Below, piece after piece: positions 12,471 through 26,640 of a stretch of DNA of 64,000 nucleotides. Source of the DNA: Phylloscopus collybita (taxonomy: Eukaryota; Chordata; Aves; Passeriformes; Phylloscopidae). The notes under the pieces are model-generated. The model made no database searches. It had not been told where the DNA came from and worked only from the letters and a program-made list of their open reading frames with translations. The position numbers and the translations under genes are program-made. The stretch is taken from positions 12,696,501 to 12,760,500 of the forward strand of contig JAJNNQ010000019.1 of assembly GCA_027886175.1 (NCBI GenBank). The letters are read 5' to 3'. Within the stretch, counting starts at the first letter, position 1. Each line of letters starts with the position of its first letter.

Positions 12471-14639
12471 GCTTTTGCTCAGTTATTAAAACCACAGATC
12501 AAATAAGGACAAGAAGAATTGAATTTTCAGAGTTTCTCCAAACACATCCATAGTGAACAGGGAAATCTGTACACAGAGGCACAGCCTGATTTTTGCAGCC
12601 TGTTCCTCAGCTCAGCCCTCACCACCTAACTCAAACAGGGCATTTACTACAGGAAAAGTTGAGAGAAGGGCACTGTGTGTATGCTGGAAGAATCTGGAGT
12701 ATTTCCTGGACTACTGCATACAACATGGGAAAGGTGCATGGATTGAAGTTCACAACACTTCAAACAAGACTGGAGAAAGTAAAGCAGACTGGGTTAAACA
12801 CGTGGCTTTTCAGTGTCATTTTGTGCTCCACCTCATCTGTGGGACCTCATTGGACTCACCTCTTTCAGGGGTGAAGAAAAGAAAAATCTGAGCAATATTC
12901 TTAACCCTGCATAACCACTTAGTGACAAGCTTGCATTCCTTTGACCAAAATCATTATAGTTCTACTGCTCAAAAATGCACTTTATTAAAAACTCATTAGG
13001 CCCCATTCATTTATATTTACCTAATTCTCCTACAAAAGCATTAATCTTTGCACAATTCCTCCAAGCATTTACCAGACGAATATTTAAAACAAGAGATGTC
13101 CTATGACCATAAATGTCACGTTTATTTGTGTTATATAACTAATTAATATCTCAGACTTCCTGCATGTATCTGGATAACAGTACTGTAAATATAAATGAAA
13201 AAGAAGTAATAATTTATGAAATCCAATTTGCATTTTCAAATATAAAATGTGCAAAATCCAACTAATTAGCAAGAGTGAAGGCCAAGGTGTTTCTATAGCA
13301 ACTATAAAAAAAGCTTTAAAAATGTTTTATATCAGGCTCATTAATGTGTGTATTCCTCCCTTGTTTTGTGGGTATTCCCTCTGACAGATTCTGCTTTGCT
13401 GTTCAGTTCTGATCAGTGAGTATCATTTACCACGTCTGGCAGAGCTCTGGTACTACTTTATGCTGACACTTTTGTCACAGGCTTAGAAAAATATGTGGTG
13501 TGCCATACAAAAAATTATAATAACTATAACGGGATCCAATGGCACAAGGAAAGTAACCCTACCAACTGCCAAAGAAGAGAAAACAATGAGAAACAACGCC
13601 TGAACTTGTCTGCTTTCTCCCTTCTTCCAGTTTACTATTCTAGTCCTGACCTGCTGCATGTTGTAGATGGACAGACAGCAAAGTTTCTGGCAGCCCCCCG
13701 GGCTGGTGCCAGAGCTATTCCTGGCTCAGCACACAGCATCTCCCAGCTCAAAGGCCATGCTGAGGAATTCTGATTTTCCCTTCCTAACCAACCCCCTCCC
13801 GTGCAACTTTTCTTGCTTAGTAAATTGAAATTGAGACTCTCATTTCCATCTGCAGCACAAGGAGCTCCCAGCAGATTGATTTCTGCACCAGAGCCAACCA
13901 TGATGCCTGAAAGGTGTTGAGATCTACTGCATCCCCACGGCCTTGCTCAATTGCTGGCCTGAGAGAGGTAGAAAGGTAACAAATGTCCTCATAAAGCTGG
14001 GACAGGGTGCACTGCAGCAAGTCTTCCTTCTTTGCTTTAATTACTCAAAATCATTTGAAACCTAGAAGCCTGTCACTTCCATATTGGTCATTTGAATGCG
14101 AAATAAACTTATGCTGAAGGCCCACCAAATAACATTGATTTCCAAGGTGGCTCTAATCATATGCTAATTCCCAGCCCCTCTGCCAACTATTACTAATATT
14201 TTATGAAAATGTCCACAACATTAAGTCTAAATTATCACAAGCATTTGAGATATTCTTGAGGTACTGCAGTGTTAACAAAAAAAAACAAAAACAAACCACA
14301 TGCACAGTAGCTGCTCACAGTTGAGCCATTAATTCCTAATGCCATGTGTGTGATCCCTATGATAGTTTCCTACAATTAGACTGCATTGAAATTTTAAGTG
14401 ACCTTACAGTGCTTTTCAATCATGGATACTGGGAAAGGTGTAGTCCACTCCTGTTACTGGTGCTAGTTGTAAAACACTTGTATTTTATACAATGAGGGCA
14501 TTAAAAACGGTGTCTTTAGTTAACTTCCAATCCAGCCCATCCTGAGGGTGCTCACCAGAGTATCACTGACTAAAAAGGGCCTTTTCCTCAGCCCTGTCTC
14601 TGCTGGGTACAGCGCAAGGCAGATATTGTAATGCTGAAA
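12471..14639. other. intronic sequence, nothing recognised
   Basis: Mixed AT-rich sequence. The parts at 12950-13350 and 14060-14300 are strongly AT-rich and repeat-free and could contain conserved elements. An A/C-rich simple stretch lies at 14278-14296. Confidence 0.45.
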
Positions 14640-15480
14640 GGTTCTGATCCGTGCATTATACTTGTAACAAAGTTTTCCTCCTCAAAAACCTGTTAACAGA
14701 AATCTCCTCCAAGGCTCTATTTTGATAGCTCTGGCTGGGGTTGTCACGCAGCTCAATTAAAGGCGGCGGAACTGGCAGCAGAAGACGCTCCAGCGCCCGG
14801 CACTGCTCCCCGGCTCCCAGCCCTCCCCGCAGGATGAGCTCTGAGTGACCAGCTGCTTTCCCAAATTTGACACCAGGCATATGGAGGGGAGTCAGGCCCG
14901 GGGGTAACGAGCTGGGGTGAGCTCCACTGAGCAATCAATTAGGAGCAGCAGCTCGGCCTCCGCGCCGCGGCCGCTCCCGCCGCCACTCCCGAGGACTCTG
15001 CGTGCAGTAAAACTCGTGGGGAACCAGCTCAAGGGAAACTCTTTAGGATACATGATGAGAATTAGCTGTAAAACACTAATTAAGGATGGGCTGTGGAATT
15101 AGTGGGAAGCTACAAGGCTCAGTGTTTTATTCCCCCATCTAAAAGCATTGCTGCTCTCCAGTTAATGAAAAGAGAAGTTGACCAAATGGATTTGCCTTTT
15201 TTTTCCCTTTGCTTCCTTTTATTATTATTAATTTTTTTATGTAGCTTATTTTGTAAGCACAGGTCATTAAAGAAGAAACACAGCCAGAAAAAATCTCCCA
15301 GTGAAGGTTCATTACATTTTCCAAGCACAAATAAAGTGTCACTTTAAGAGCAAATCCAGTTACTCTGAAACATTTGTTGCTTTACTTCAGCGCATGTGAA
15401 ATAAATACAGAGCCCAACGCTGCCCTCAGCTTCTGTAATTTCCTAGCAGCTCAATGCTCAGAGACAGCACGATGTAAAAA
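14640..15480. promoter_or_regulatory. small CpG-rich patch in conserved-looking sequence
   Basis: CpG is concentrated at about 14764-14800 and especially 14952-14992 (ggcctccgcgccgcggcc and following bases), flanked by AT-rich sequence with TAATTAAGG and AATTAGTGG near 15077-15103. The patch is too short to call a CpG island but is clearly above the local background. It may be an enhancer core or weak alternative promoter. There is no transcript evidence. Confidence 0.35.
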
Positions 15481-16290
15481 TACGTATATTGTTTAATTTA
15501 TTGCAGTACGTTTCCATTTTTCTCATGAAAACAAACAAACAAAACAAAAAAAAATTCCAACAGCTGGTTCCAATACCGCCCACTTTGCTCAAATTTATAG
15601 TGAAAACTAGCAGCATCATTAAAAACAAACATGTTGCTCCGCTCCAAGGATCCTATAGAGCAGCTCCCAGAGAGATGTGTTACTTCTGTAAGAGGTCCAG
15701 GAGGCACTGGCCAGCTTGGAGCTTAGAGCTCAACCTCCAGCTATGTTTTCCAGGACAGAAATAACTAGCATTTCATTCGTCTAAATAGTTTTCTGGAAAA
15801 GAATGTTTTGGATAGAAAAGAACAATCTTAACAGAAAATTTTCCATTTGCTGAAATGTTCCAATTTTCTGGTGAAAATTAACAATGAGTTCTGTAATTGG
15901 GTTTGGAAAGCCTGTGTGTGCTGAGGGCTGCCCTCCACCACAGCTCCCTGCTCTGCTTTCCTTCCCTTCCCGCCCTGAGGAGGGGAGGAATGGAGGATGA
16001 GAGGACAGATGGAAGAGGGAGAGAAGGGGAGCAGATAAAAACAAACATATTTTTTGTTTTCACTTCCCTCCTCCAAACTGATAAATGATGTAAACGTTTT
16101 CCAGCACTCCTTCAGCTGAGCAATTAATCAGATGTCTTGGAATGAGGCAGATCCTCAGGCTGCTTTGTGGAGGAAATAAACACAATCTTTTCCTTATTCT
16201 TTCCTCTCCCTCCCACTGAACCAATCTCCCCGGGCAAAAGGAAGGAGATGGTCGCATGAAGTATTTTGGGGACAATATTTTCCTACAGCA
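15481..16290. other. intronic sequence, nothing recognised
   Basis: AT-rich start with an (AAAC)-like stretch at 15530-15552, then a GC-richer purine/pyrimidine-skewed stretch at 15940-16035. No exon recognised. Confidence 0.5.
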
Positions 16291-16295
16291 GCAAG

Positions 16296-16318
16296 ACTAC
16301 TACTACTACTACTACTAC
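16296..16318 (+). repeat. (ACT) trinucleotide microsatellite
   Basis: About 7.7 uninterrupted ACT units. It creates Tyr, Thr or Leu runs in chance reading frames. Confidence 0.92.
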
Positions 16319-18980
16319 ACCCATCATTCTGCAAGACCCCCACCCTGGCCACAGGTGGGGACAACCTGGGCTCTCTGCAGCCTCGTGGTCTCGCAAACAG
16401 CAGATGAGATCCAGCATTGCCTGCTGCTGGAAAACCCAGCAGCCTAAAAGCCATGTCAGGACTCACTACATCTTTCCCTTGTGTTCCTCAACCTGATGTC
16501 TGCCCGCTGGTGGTCTGCAAGTGATGGCCAGAGAACAGGCAGAGGGGTTTCAGAAATTATTTGTGTACTTCCGAAGGTATGATGATGAGCAAAGAGAATG
16601 GGGAAAGGCAAAAGCAAAGACGAGTGTTCAAGGTTTAGCTTGGTTGGTACTTGGCTATAAATAAAAATATTTGGCAGCAATTCACAGGATGGTCCTTTGG
16701 ACTAATATTTTTCCCTCATAACACAGGTGGAGCTACAACTAAAAAGGTTGAGGTAAAATACTTAGACAAAAATCTGCTCTCAAGCTCCTTTTTGGTTATA
16801 CACAAACCAAGTCTATGAACCTCACCAATAGAAGAAGTAACCTGCTGACTGCATTTGCAATAAAATGCTGGATCACCCCAAGAGCAGCTCATGAGACTTG
16901 CCAGCAATTTTAATAAAATCAAAATGACCACTGAGATCACAGCTAAGCACTTTTTGCAGTCCAGCAGCTCTCACCTGCAAATGCTGCTTCAGCTTTAACT
17001 TTAGACAAGGCAATACTGATCTCCTTGGAATAAATGAGCTCACAGAAACTGTGAAGATGAAGGACAGTGTGCATGTAAGGAGTTGCAAAACTCAAGTCTG
17101 ATATATAAAGAAGGTAGAATCCACCAAAGAAAAACAAAGTTTTAAAAACTTTGAAAAACAAACAAAAACAAAGAAAAAAAAGTTTTAAAATTCCTCCCTT
17201 AATGATGTCCTAGCAGGCTAAAATTAAGACAAATGCCAGAAACTTCTAGAAATTATAACATGTCATAAGAGCTTCAAGTTCTATCTTTTCCCATGTTTTA
17301 CAGATGTGAATTACTTTGGAATTCAGATACAAGAAAGCACCAAAGCTCAAATCACCTCAGAGGACAATGTCAAAACATGACTCATATCTAACTTCAGGTG
17401 CTTTGCTGCTGTTCCTGGGATCCTCTTATTTAATTATTTACTCCATGTATGCATTTATTCACTCATTTGCATCCCTCCATTTGTATTTAGAACATTTAGC
17501 AGACTCAACTACATTTTTTTTCCAAATATCTGTGGGAAATAGGGGATTCAGTCCTGCCCTGCAGCATCCTGCACTGCCTGGAGTTGGCCATAGCACCAGC
17601 ACAAAAGAAACCACATTGTATTATCCTGCTTCCAATTTCTCCAACTGCTTTGCTCCCAAGTTATGACTTTAGTTTCCCCCTTGATATGCCATCCTTTATT
17701 TATTAGGGCATATTTATCCGTGGGGTTTTTTCCTTTTTATTGTTGGCCTGCTTTTACTTCTTCTTTAACCTTATTAACCCTTGCTAGCATTTGACAGCTT
17801 AACACCCTCCATTACTCTGTAACATTTGCTATAAGAACTGACATGGAACTAATAGCAGCCTTTTTATATCCAATCTACGAGGTCACATGAAACTGCCCTT
17901 GTCTGAACCCTGCAAGAATTCCTATAGGTGGTTCTCCTTTTCTCTGGATTTTCTACTTAATATGTCTCTACAGGTCTGTCTGAATGTAAAAAATGGAATC
18001 AGATTCCTGCTAACTTTAGTTACTGACAATGTACACCTTAGAATAGGAGTAAGTTTTCCCTTTAATGAAAGCTCCCAGTAATGTGATTTGAAACAACTTT
18101 GTGATATTCTTTTCAAGCATTATGTATCACTTTTTAATGGCATACCCACAGACCTTCCATTTCAAGGGATCTTTGATTTTCCCAGCAAAGGGCCAGAATG
18201 CCATGGTCACATCCATCCCCTGAACCTCAGCTCTGAGTGTAAGTAGGACATTAAAGCCCTAGCGTGATAAGGTTGAGGTGTCTGGCTCAGTTGTTCAGCA
18301 TGGCTTGATTAAATGTAATTAATTTAGGTCTCTGACTTCAGGGGACACCCATCACGCTGCACTGTACAGAACCAAGCTGTTGTTTATCCTCCTGACCAGG
18401 TCTGCTGGAGCCTTCCCCCAGCCTGTGGAGTTTAACTCTGCACTAAAATCCATTGTGAGATTCTTGAGACACAAACGGCTGCAGTAAAAACAGCTCTGCA
18501 AAACACCTGAAGTGCTGCAGAGCTCAACAGCAGCTGAGGGAGGGAAAACAAACCACCAGGGCAGGTCTCCTCAGAAGAGATGAAATGAGAACAACACTTA
18601 CTTTTACAGTTTTTTCTTAATGGGACATACACAGCAGGGGAAAAAATGTATTTTCCATGCATTTATCCTTGGCAAGCATTAGAAATTAACTTTTGCTAAA
18701 TTGAAAAGTAAAGCACAATGAGATCTATACAGCTGAGCAAAGGAATACATGGAGGACAAATTGAAATTTAGGAGAACTGGGTTTAGCAGCCTTTCTTGCA
18801 GATGTAATACCTGCTTAGATTAGTCTATGATTATCTATTTTAAAATTAAAAAAGTCTTCCTTCTGTGCAAATCCATCATCCTTTTTATTGCTATTCTAAA
18901 CGCAGCAAAGACCCTGGGAGCCAAATTCTTCACTTAAAACTTCTTGGGGGAACGCTTTTTAGTTCCGAAGTCCACTATTT
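16319..18980. other. intronic sequence, nothing recognised
   Basis: Mixed sequence with A-rich simple stretches at 17157-17182. The AT-rich part at 17690-18130 is repeat-free. No exon recognised. Confidence 0.5.
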
Positions 18981-18994
18981 CCCCCCCCCCCCCC
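18981..18994 (+). repeat. C14 homopolymer
   Basis: An uninterrupted run of 14 C, prone to length error in sequencing. Confidence 0.92.
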
Positions 18995-21900
18995 AATTTC
19001 AGTTTAATAGCATCCCAAGTGATAAAGTGGGAAGAGACAGACATCTGGTAGAGCTAACTAGTCATTTGCTGGCTCTGTGAAAGTTTGTGCTTCCCCATCA
19101 GTGTCACATATGAGAAATACAGATGGTCCCAAGTTGAAAAAAAAAGAAGTGTTGAAACATATACAAATGTTATGAGGACTTCAAGTGTAAAATGTTAACC
19201 AGCTGTGAATGTGACATCTCTAGTTTTACTAACTCTGCTGAGATACATCATTACTGCACATGAAATCCATATATTTTCTGTACTGATGGCAACTCCCTGT
19301 TTTCCATTTCCTTCTAGTTTGGGGCCAGAACCATCCAGATGAGAATATTAAAAAGATAGGAATCCAGAAAGAGAAAGAAAAGTGGACTCTGTTCCTGAGA
19401 GCTGTTTGTAACCGCCCCAATAATTTCCTGTGTTATAAGCTTACTGTTTACTGGGAGGAGGGCAGAAGTCACAAATATCTGGAGTTAAAAATAATATATA
19501 AATGTTAAAACAAAATCAAAAGGTTACTAATTCACACAAAGTCCTAGAGATTTAAAGTCATCCATTCTATATACAGTTCAGCAATGCCTGGAATGCAATA
19601 AGACATTTAAACCACAACACAGCAGTGATCTTGCCCTGTTGCTGGCAGTATCAGTTGTTTCCCACACAAGGGCCTAAATCTGACCCTTTTATGAAACTTT
19701 TACATTTGCAAAAATAGAACAGTTGGGAAATCTTGGGCACTTCTAGTTAAATTGCAAACAAAATAACCCTGTCTGTGCTGCTGCTTAAGGTCTAGATAAT
19801 TATCTCATATCAAGACAATTACTTTCTCCCCTCATGTGAGTTGACAGAGCTTTTCAAATGTTACATCCAGTGCAACCTGAAAGGAAAAGACAATGTACAT
19901 TTCAGGTTGTATTAAAGTGTATGAGAGGGAGGAGAGACAGGGAAGGAGGTGGATTCCTCTCCCTTTTCCTTGGATTAAGGCTGGGAATGGTCATGTCTAC
20001 CTTTGGCACTTCGCCCAGGTGTGCAGCACCTGTGGGACTACCAAGGATGCACGACCCCACTGGGGCAGAGCAGCTTTGGGGAGTGTGTGGTGCCTCTCCT
20101 CCCTCACCTCATCCCAGCGAGGGCCTCCTGGGAGGTGGGAAATGGAAAGGATCTGTCTGTGGGAAGGCAGGAGTGCCCCTCTCAGCCCTGCCACCCCCTG
20201 CCCCACTCAGCTCTGCTGGAAGGAGAAGCTCCCTCTCCAGGAGTGGCTCTCAAGGAGAGGGCAGACAGCTGGGGATGGTTTTTTTGGATGTTTGGTTTTG
20301 CTAGGCATGGAGCAGCACTGGAAGAAAGCCAGATTCCCTGCACCCCTTCCTAAAATTTAACTGGAAGCATGGACCAGTCTTGTTCATTTTTTACTGCTAG
20401 GAGGCTTTTCTGTTCTATTTTTGCTTTTCTTTTTTTTTTTTTTTCCTCTCTAGAGAAAGCAGGCAAAATCAAAAAGAAGGCCCAGTTTTAATAAAAACTG
20501 ACAAAATGATATACATCTTAGTAGAGTTTTACACCCAGCTTAGATGAGGATGGGTGACTGCAGAGCACAGACCCCTAAGCCAGGGCCAGGACATCACCAC
20601 TTTGGAAACAGTGATGAGCATGAGGGTCAGAGAGCTCCTAGAGTGAACAGAACTGAGGGCTTCAATTGAAATGTAAACCTCTTTTCTTCAGAGTACAGGC
20701 CTGCTCTACAGGTTTAGGATCCTCTTACTAATAAATTGTTTTCCTGTTATTATAGACTTTATTATTACATTAGCTTGTTTTAAAATGTTATTTGTATAAG
20801 GAGCTTTCCCAATGTGACTGTTCAGCTAGCATATTTCTTTCAACACCTACAGCAGAATTACCCTGAGATGCCATCACAATTTTTTTCAAGTTGTTTTCCT
20901 ACTGATTTGTGCATCCCAGCTGGAAACTTTTTACCTGAACGAAGGAATGGTAGCACATGAAGTCAATTTGTCTTTTCTGATCAGAGACAGAAAGATGAAT
21001 TTTGTAACCCTTCTATCACTGAGGGCAATATCAAAATGACATCACTTAACAGCAGAAAAACACATTAAGGCATCCCTTTGAGGAATAAACCCCTTTAATA
21101 CAATCTGGGGGTAAAGCAGTCACTTAAAGACTGAATCCAACAGAATTTGTATGCCTCAAGTTTAGCCAAGAGCCAAGCTTGTGCAGGCATTTAGGCACCT
21201 GAAGATAGGGATAAATGCTTGTCAGGATACTCCCACCTCTAGCAGCCACTCTGAAAACCCCATCAGTGCTTCCAGCTGCTCCATCTCTCTCCAAACTTCA
21301 CCCACAGGCTGAGCTCCTGCAAAGTGTTCCTGAGCAAGCATTACTGAACTGAGCAGCCCAACAGGACTTGGTGGCTGCTGCTGAGCCCTCGTGGACACCA
21401 AACCCACAAAAATCCCTGCTCTGTGCTCCCTGACACCGAGCTCGAGCTGCTTCTGCCTGCCAGGCAGATAAATTGACTTCCTGGCAGTTCATTGCTCGCA
21501 GCACTTTAGCAAGAAGGTTATAAATTGAAGGTCCACATGGATGCAAAATTATCTCTCCCCAGCGGCCGTGCCTCGCTCCAGGTGGGAATCTGTGCCTGGG
21601 TGTCCCCACATCCCATGGCGCTGCCCTTCCCAGCACTGGGGACCCCAGGCACCAGGCACCATCCAGGACACGCTGTCAGGCTCCCAGTTGAGGAGGCTGA
21701 AACACTGAAATCCTCTGGCTGTCACGCCACGCTCCGGGCTCAGGAAGTTGGCCACCTGGGTAAATGTTAGAGGATCTTGTACACATTATATCCCCATTAT
21801 TTTCTGACAGACTTTTCCTTCCATTATGCGATACAGGAAAAGAGGTTCAGTATTATAACACCACCAACGTGGGTTTGGAGCTCCTGCTAACTGTGAGCCC

Positions 21901-22159
21901 AGATCCTGGATACAGACACACACTGCTATCAACAAACACAAGGCAGCACCGAGACCACATTAGGTTTTTCCTTTACATTTCATTAAAAAAAAAAAAAAAG
22001 AAAAAAGAAAAAAAAAAAGCTTCACATAGTTTCCTCCTCTTGACCTAACACAAATTCCATCAAACTTCAAAAACAATACTTTGGGATGCTGGAGGATGCA
22101 GGCCGGAAACTGAGGAAAGACTTTACACAAAGTTAGGAAATCTTTTTTGGAGGGAATAC
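18995..22159. other. intronic sequence with GC-rich block and A/T tracts
   Basis: A GC-rich stretch at about 19920-20350 has several overlapping open frames but no recognisable protein or splice structure. A T-rich pyrimidine tract lies at 20424-20452 and an A-rich tract at 21985-22019 (A15 G A6 G A11). The rest is unremarkable. Confidence 0.5.
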
Positions 22160-23110
22160 TTCAAGCTACTGAACAATTTTATCTAGATGACTAGATCTTA
22201 TGGTAAATGAGTATATAATTAAATTTAAGAGCTATGCTATTGTGTTGGAGGTATATCAGCTCATCAACAAAAGAAGGACTGTTTAGCTATGCTAAAAGCG
22301 ATATGTAAATACCATCCTCTGATAAATAATTGATTATTACCTTAATGCTCGACAAAGCCATAAAATGCCCTGCAGATTATGTCCAAAACATTTGAAGGTG
22401 ATGTGAAATCATTTTTATTGTAATGACAGTGAGCTGTCCATGGTTGACTGGTTTAAATTTTATCTTTCCTTGTTAGGAAAGGTTTCTGTTTTCTTTGAGA
22501 ATTTAATTATCAGAGGGTGTTTAATATGATAGGAAGATTTACGGCCTTCAGGAGCTATCCAAAAATAGTGCTATAAAAATGGACTTAGATCCCATCACAA
22601 GCAATAAAGCTGCTATGCAGACTTGATGCTTGCAGTGAAAACTTTGCGTATGAATATATTTCACCATCACACATAAAAGTTCACTTTGGAGGATTTTGAA
22701 TTTTGACCCTGAAATGTGACCCAAAGAACGGGGTGAGGGGAAAAAAAAATCCTTCACAAAAAAAACCCCCAAGCTCTGCTAGTACAGATGCATTCATGTT
22801 TATTTTGGAAAATGCTCTTCACTATCCATAAATATTTGTTTTAACTCGTTGCCATTAAGATGCAGCAGGGACTAAGTTTTCCAGGAGGAGATAAAAAGAA
22901 CAACAAAGATACACTCCTATTGTGTAATAATCAGTCCACATTTCAATGAATAAGTAATAGTTCTCAAAAGCCAAAGTTAGATAGTGGATTTATTTAACCT
23001 CTGAGGGTCAGGTAATAAATACTAAGTGAATTATTCAGACCAATGGGTAATCAATACAATTCAGTGATATATTTTTTGTGTTTCATAAAAGGTTGTACAC
23101 TAAAGGCAGT
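22160..23110. promoter_or_regulatory. candidate cluster of conserved noncoding elements
   Basis: Nearly 1 kb of repeat-free, AT-rich sequence. It includes TAAATAATTGATTATTA near 22323-22339 (overlapping homeodomain sites), GTAATGACAG near 22420, TTTAATTATC near 22502 and AAATATTTG near 22832. This is one of the blocks in the window most like a conserved element. The call is inferred from composition and motifs, not from alignment. Confidence 0.42.
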
Positions 23111-24569
23111 GAGCAATTATGGAAATTGGGCCCGAGCGGCACTCAATTCTTCTCTTACTTGAAACCCCAGCACCACTACCTTGACAGCAAATCGATTAGT
23201 GTGCTAGTGAAGCAGCTCAGCAACCTCTGACCCCTTCCAGCTCTGTCCAACAGCCTGGAGAGTATTTTATATTTATTTTATTGAATTAACCCCCTCTTGC
23301 CTGCACAGTTTTACACATACTGTAAGGTGGGGGAAGACAAGCGGCAGGGTTCTTTCATTTAAATACCTCCTGTAGGCCCAAGGAAGGCAAACCTTACAGT
23401 CCCCTTTGTTCTAGTTTCAAAACACCAATTTTTGCCACAGCACAGGGTTTTCAAGTCCATCCCAAAGCTAAGATAATTAACAGGATGCAAAGAATGTCCT
23501 AAGCGTACCCAGGACACTGAATCACTCCTATTTATACCTGCCCTGGCACACGGCCGCCAACTTTATACAATGCTCAAGTCACTGTTTTGCACCAAAAATA
23601 AGAGCTCCTCAATAAAAGTGAGTTAATATTGCTATAGGTATAATATCCTGTTTTACACGGTGCAAGGGAGAACACTAGAGATTAACAGCATTTTCCACCA
23701 GGAAATTAAAACTAACATAAACCCACATAAAGCCCTTTTTTCTGGACATTTAACTCTATAGGCACCACTCCAGTGTCCTGTGCCTGACAAAGCCCTGCCT
23801 GATCCCAGTGGGAGTTTGCAAAGATTCAAAGTAATGAAGGAGAAGATAATTCTAGTTCTAAGGCTTGTGGGCTCTTCCTTGGTGCCACTCAAAGGGTTCA
23901 GCACAGACACTTTTGGTGGTGCTGTGGATCAGCAACCCTCAGCCAGCCGCGGCCACCAAGGTGTCACCACCTGCCCAGATCCCAAGGGGAAATGGAAGCA
24001 GTGCAAAGAAAAGAATTTTCCTTGCCCGACAAGATTTGCTTAATACCCCAACATGTTCCCTTTATACACATCATCAACAGGCTTTGAAAATGATGTATCA
24101 TCTCCTTTTCCAAAAAAGAAAAAAACCCAGGCAGGACACAGAAAAAGTGCTGCAACAGCTGCCACCTTGCCCAGCCTCAAGCACAGGGATAAAAATATGA
24201 TTTTCTGTGCCTTTAACTGGAGAGCTGAGTACTGCAGTCCCATGGAGGGCCCCTTGTGAGGTATCCTACCCAAAGTACAAACCTCTTTACTTTTTAAACA
24301 CCATCCAAAGGAGTAAACAGCAGTTGCACCTATTTAAATACTCTCTATATCCAATATAACCAATGCCCCTGATTCTAGGAAATTTATTCCCAATTTCCAC
24401 CGGCGGAGTCGAGAGAAGATTCAGACCCCCAAATCCCTAAATCCGATTCCATTGCTGTTCCAATACTAAAAAGGATTAAGCAGCAGGTAAATACTCCAAG
24501 ACTTGCAGGCATTGCATCCCATCTGGTTACGAGTGTGTGCTAAAAAATATAATAGGAAGTCACATGCAA
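23111..24569. other. intronic sequence, partly conserved-looking
   Basis: The part at 23110-23330 is repeat-free with retained CpG (cgagcggcactc near 23134, aaatcgattagtg near 23189). The part at 23760-24260 is GC-richer and unremarkable. Confidence 0.4.
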
Positions 24570-25440
24570 ATAACCTAAGATTTCTCAGGAAGAAATCAAT
24601 CCCTCCAGAAAAAGTGAAGACATGATGCTGTTTCCATTGAGGCTAATGGGAACCAGATTAGATTTCCATTGTAGCTGATCTGTTCCACACCAAACAATGA
24701 TAATCAAAGTAAAAATGGCATTTAGTAGGAGTCCAGAAGCTCGTGTGCTCTGTCTACAGGTCATATTCTGTCACTTCAAGACTGAATAAAGCCTGCATGC
24801 ATAGCAGGATACATCACTTTTAATAAGACCCTTCACAGAAAAAAGGGACCACTCCAAGTTCACCACATCTGACCGTAAGCAGACACACAGCACAGGCTCG
24901 AGCAGGGTATTTTATAAAACCCTTCTATGCTTTCGTATAACACTGCATTGAGTTCTGAATAATTCTTTTCGTCTCTTTGGCTCTCAGAATCCATACAAAA
25001 GTGATTACTTCAGTCATTTTTCAATATTACTTTCATTCCTGGAAAATGCATTTTCAAAAGTTATTTATTTTTCACAGCATGTCATGTTGTTATATTATAC
25101 TAGTTAAAATAAAACCACTGTAGGCTTCGGCAGGCATTTATGTTTCTCCTCCAATGGTATGATGTAGGATTTGCAGTTTTTATGCTGAATGTATTCTACA
25201 TATTACATTATCAATCCTTTATCTTAGGTTTGGTGTAGATTTAAAAAACAAGCTGTTAAATCAAGTTACTAAAGTAATTGAGCTATAAAACTGCCTTCTT
25301 ATTTATAATCACCATTTCCCTCCAAAAAGGAGTTTTTAAAGATCAGCTCTGGTTTCTGTTATGTAATTTTTTAAAACAACTTTATGCCACTGATTCCACT
25401 TAAAACCTAATTAAAGTAGTGGGGAAAAAAGTATGTTTCC
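24570..25440. promoter_or_regulatory. candidate conserved noncoding elements
   Basis: AT-rich, low-repeat sequence with motifs such as CAATGATAATC near 24696 and long T/A-rich islands near 25020-25270. It resembles other conserved blocks of developmental introns. Conservation is not tested. Confidence 0.35.
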
Positions 25441-26640
25441 TCCATGGAGGCAGTGAATTGCCTTTATCAGCACATTGCAGGCTGGAAGTGCCCCTCAGCC
25501 CTGGGACCTGGCTGAGCATCTTCTCAGCCCAAGGGCCAAACTGGGGCACAGCCTGGGTGTCTGCTCACCTCTTATCCCTGCCCCAAAATTCACCTTAGGA
25601 ACCTTTTTCCAAAGGTTTAACTCTGTTTGTGTTTCTTAACACCTAATTCTGAGTAATGCTGGAATGCAGAAGAACATTATTTCTGAGTGGGAAAGTGGCT
25701 GAAACTGGAGTTACTCAAAGATGAATGAATCCTTTGCTTGCCCAGCTGGTGGCCAGCAGTGACCATCCTACCATTCCTTAGTGGCCACTTCTGTGCAACG
25801 ATTCAGTTCAGCATCAGGAAAGTGGCTGTGTTTATCCAGTTATTTGCCAAAAAAAACCCCTAAAAATCTCTGTCTCCATAGGGAGCTACCTCAAGCACAA
25901 CAGCGGGGATGCCAAAGCACAGACTTTCCAGGGCTGGGGACACAGCAGGAGCTTGGGCACTCCTTGTCCCCCTGTGAGGTCACTGGCCACCACTGCCACA
26001 GTAAGAAAAGCTTGGATCCTACTGCCCACAATGACAAAACCAGTGGAAATCCCATGTCCCCAGTGCTGTGATTCCTTCAGAGTGGGCAAAAAGGAAGAAA
26101 CACAGCTGGAAGTGCAGGGAAACACCAGAACTGGCTCATCCAGCCCAAAGGTGGATGAGAGAGGGAAGAGCCTCGGCATTATCAGAGCAGCGGGCACGGC
26201 AGGGTGGGTTTGAGGCAGCTGAGGGCCCCACATCCCTCTGTCCTGACACATCCTACAGGCTGCAATCCTGCTCTTTGCTTGTGTCCCTCCTCCAGCCAAA
26301 ATCTCTGCATAAGTTGCCCATCCCACTGTCACCCCCCACACACAAAAAGGACGCCCCACACCATCAATGAAACCCATGTGTGCTATAAAGCCTCATCCTC
26401 CCCAAAAGCCACGGCATCAGGCACTAGAGCATCTGGATGCCTTTAGAAAAACTGCTCTCCTTGCAGTGCAGCTGAATGAGGGGCAGGAAAAAAAAGTAGA
26501 GAGGTTAAATATTTAATAAAGAGCTCCACAAAAACTCCAAGAGCAGCTCTGAAATGCCTCCCCACTCCACACCCACGGAGGTGGCCGGGAAATGGCCGAG
26601 GGCCAGATGACAGGGGACTTTTTTTCTGAAATAGCACTGG
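25441..26640. other. GC-richer intronic sequence, nothing recognised
   Basis: CpG-poor, GC-richer sequence with overlapping chance frames on both strands and no domain recognised. Confidence 0.5.

Noticed and set aside
23980..23989. Additional EBF-like sites with one mismatch (also near 6531, 30014, 47899 and 51355)
   Set aside because: One-mismatch matches to a short palindromic consensus are expected many times by chance in 64 kb.
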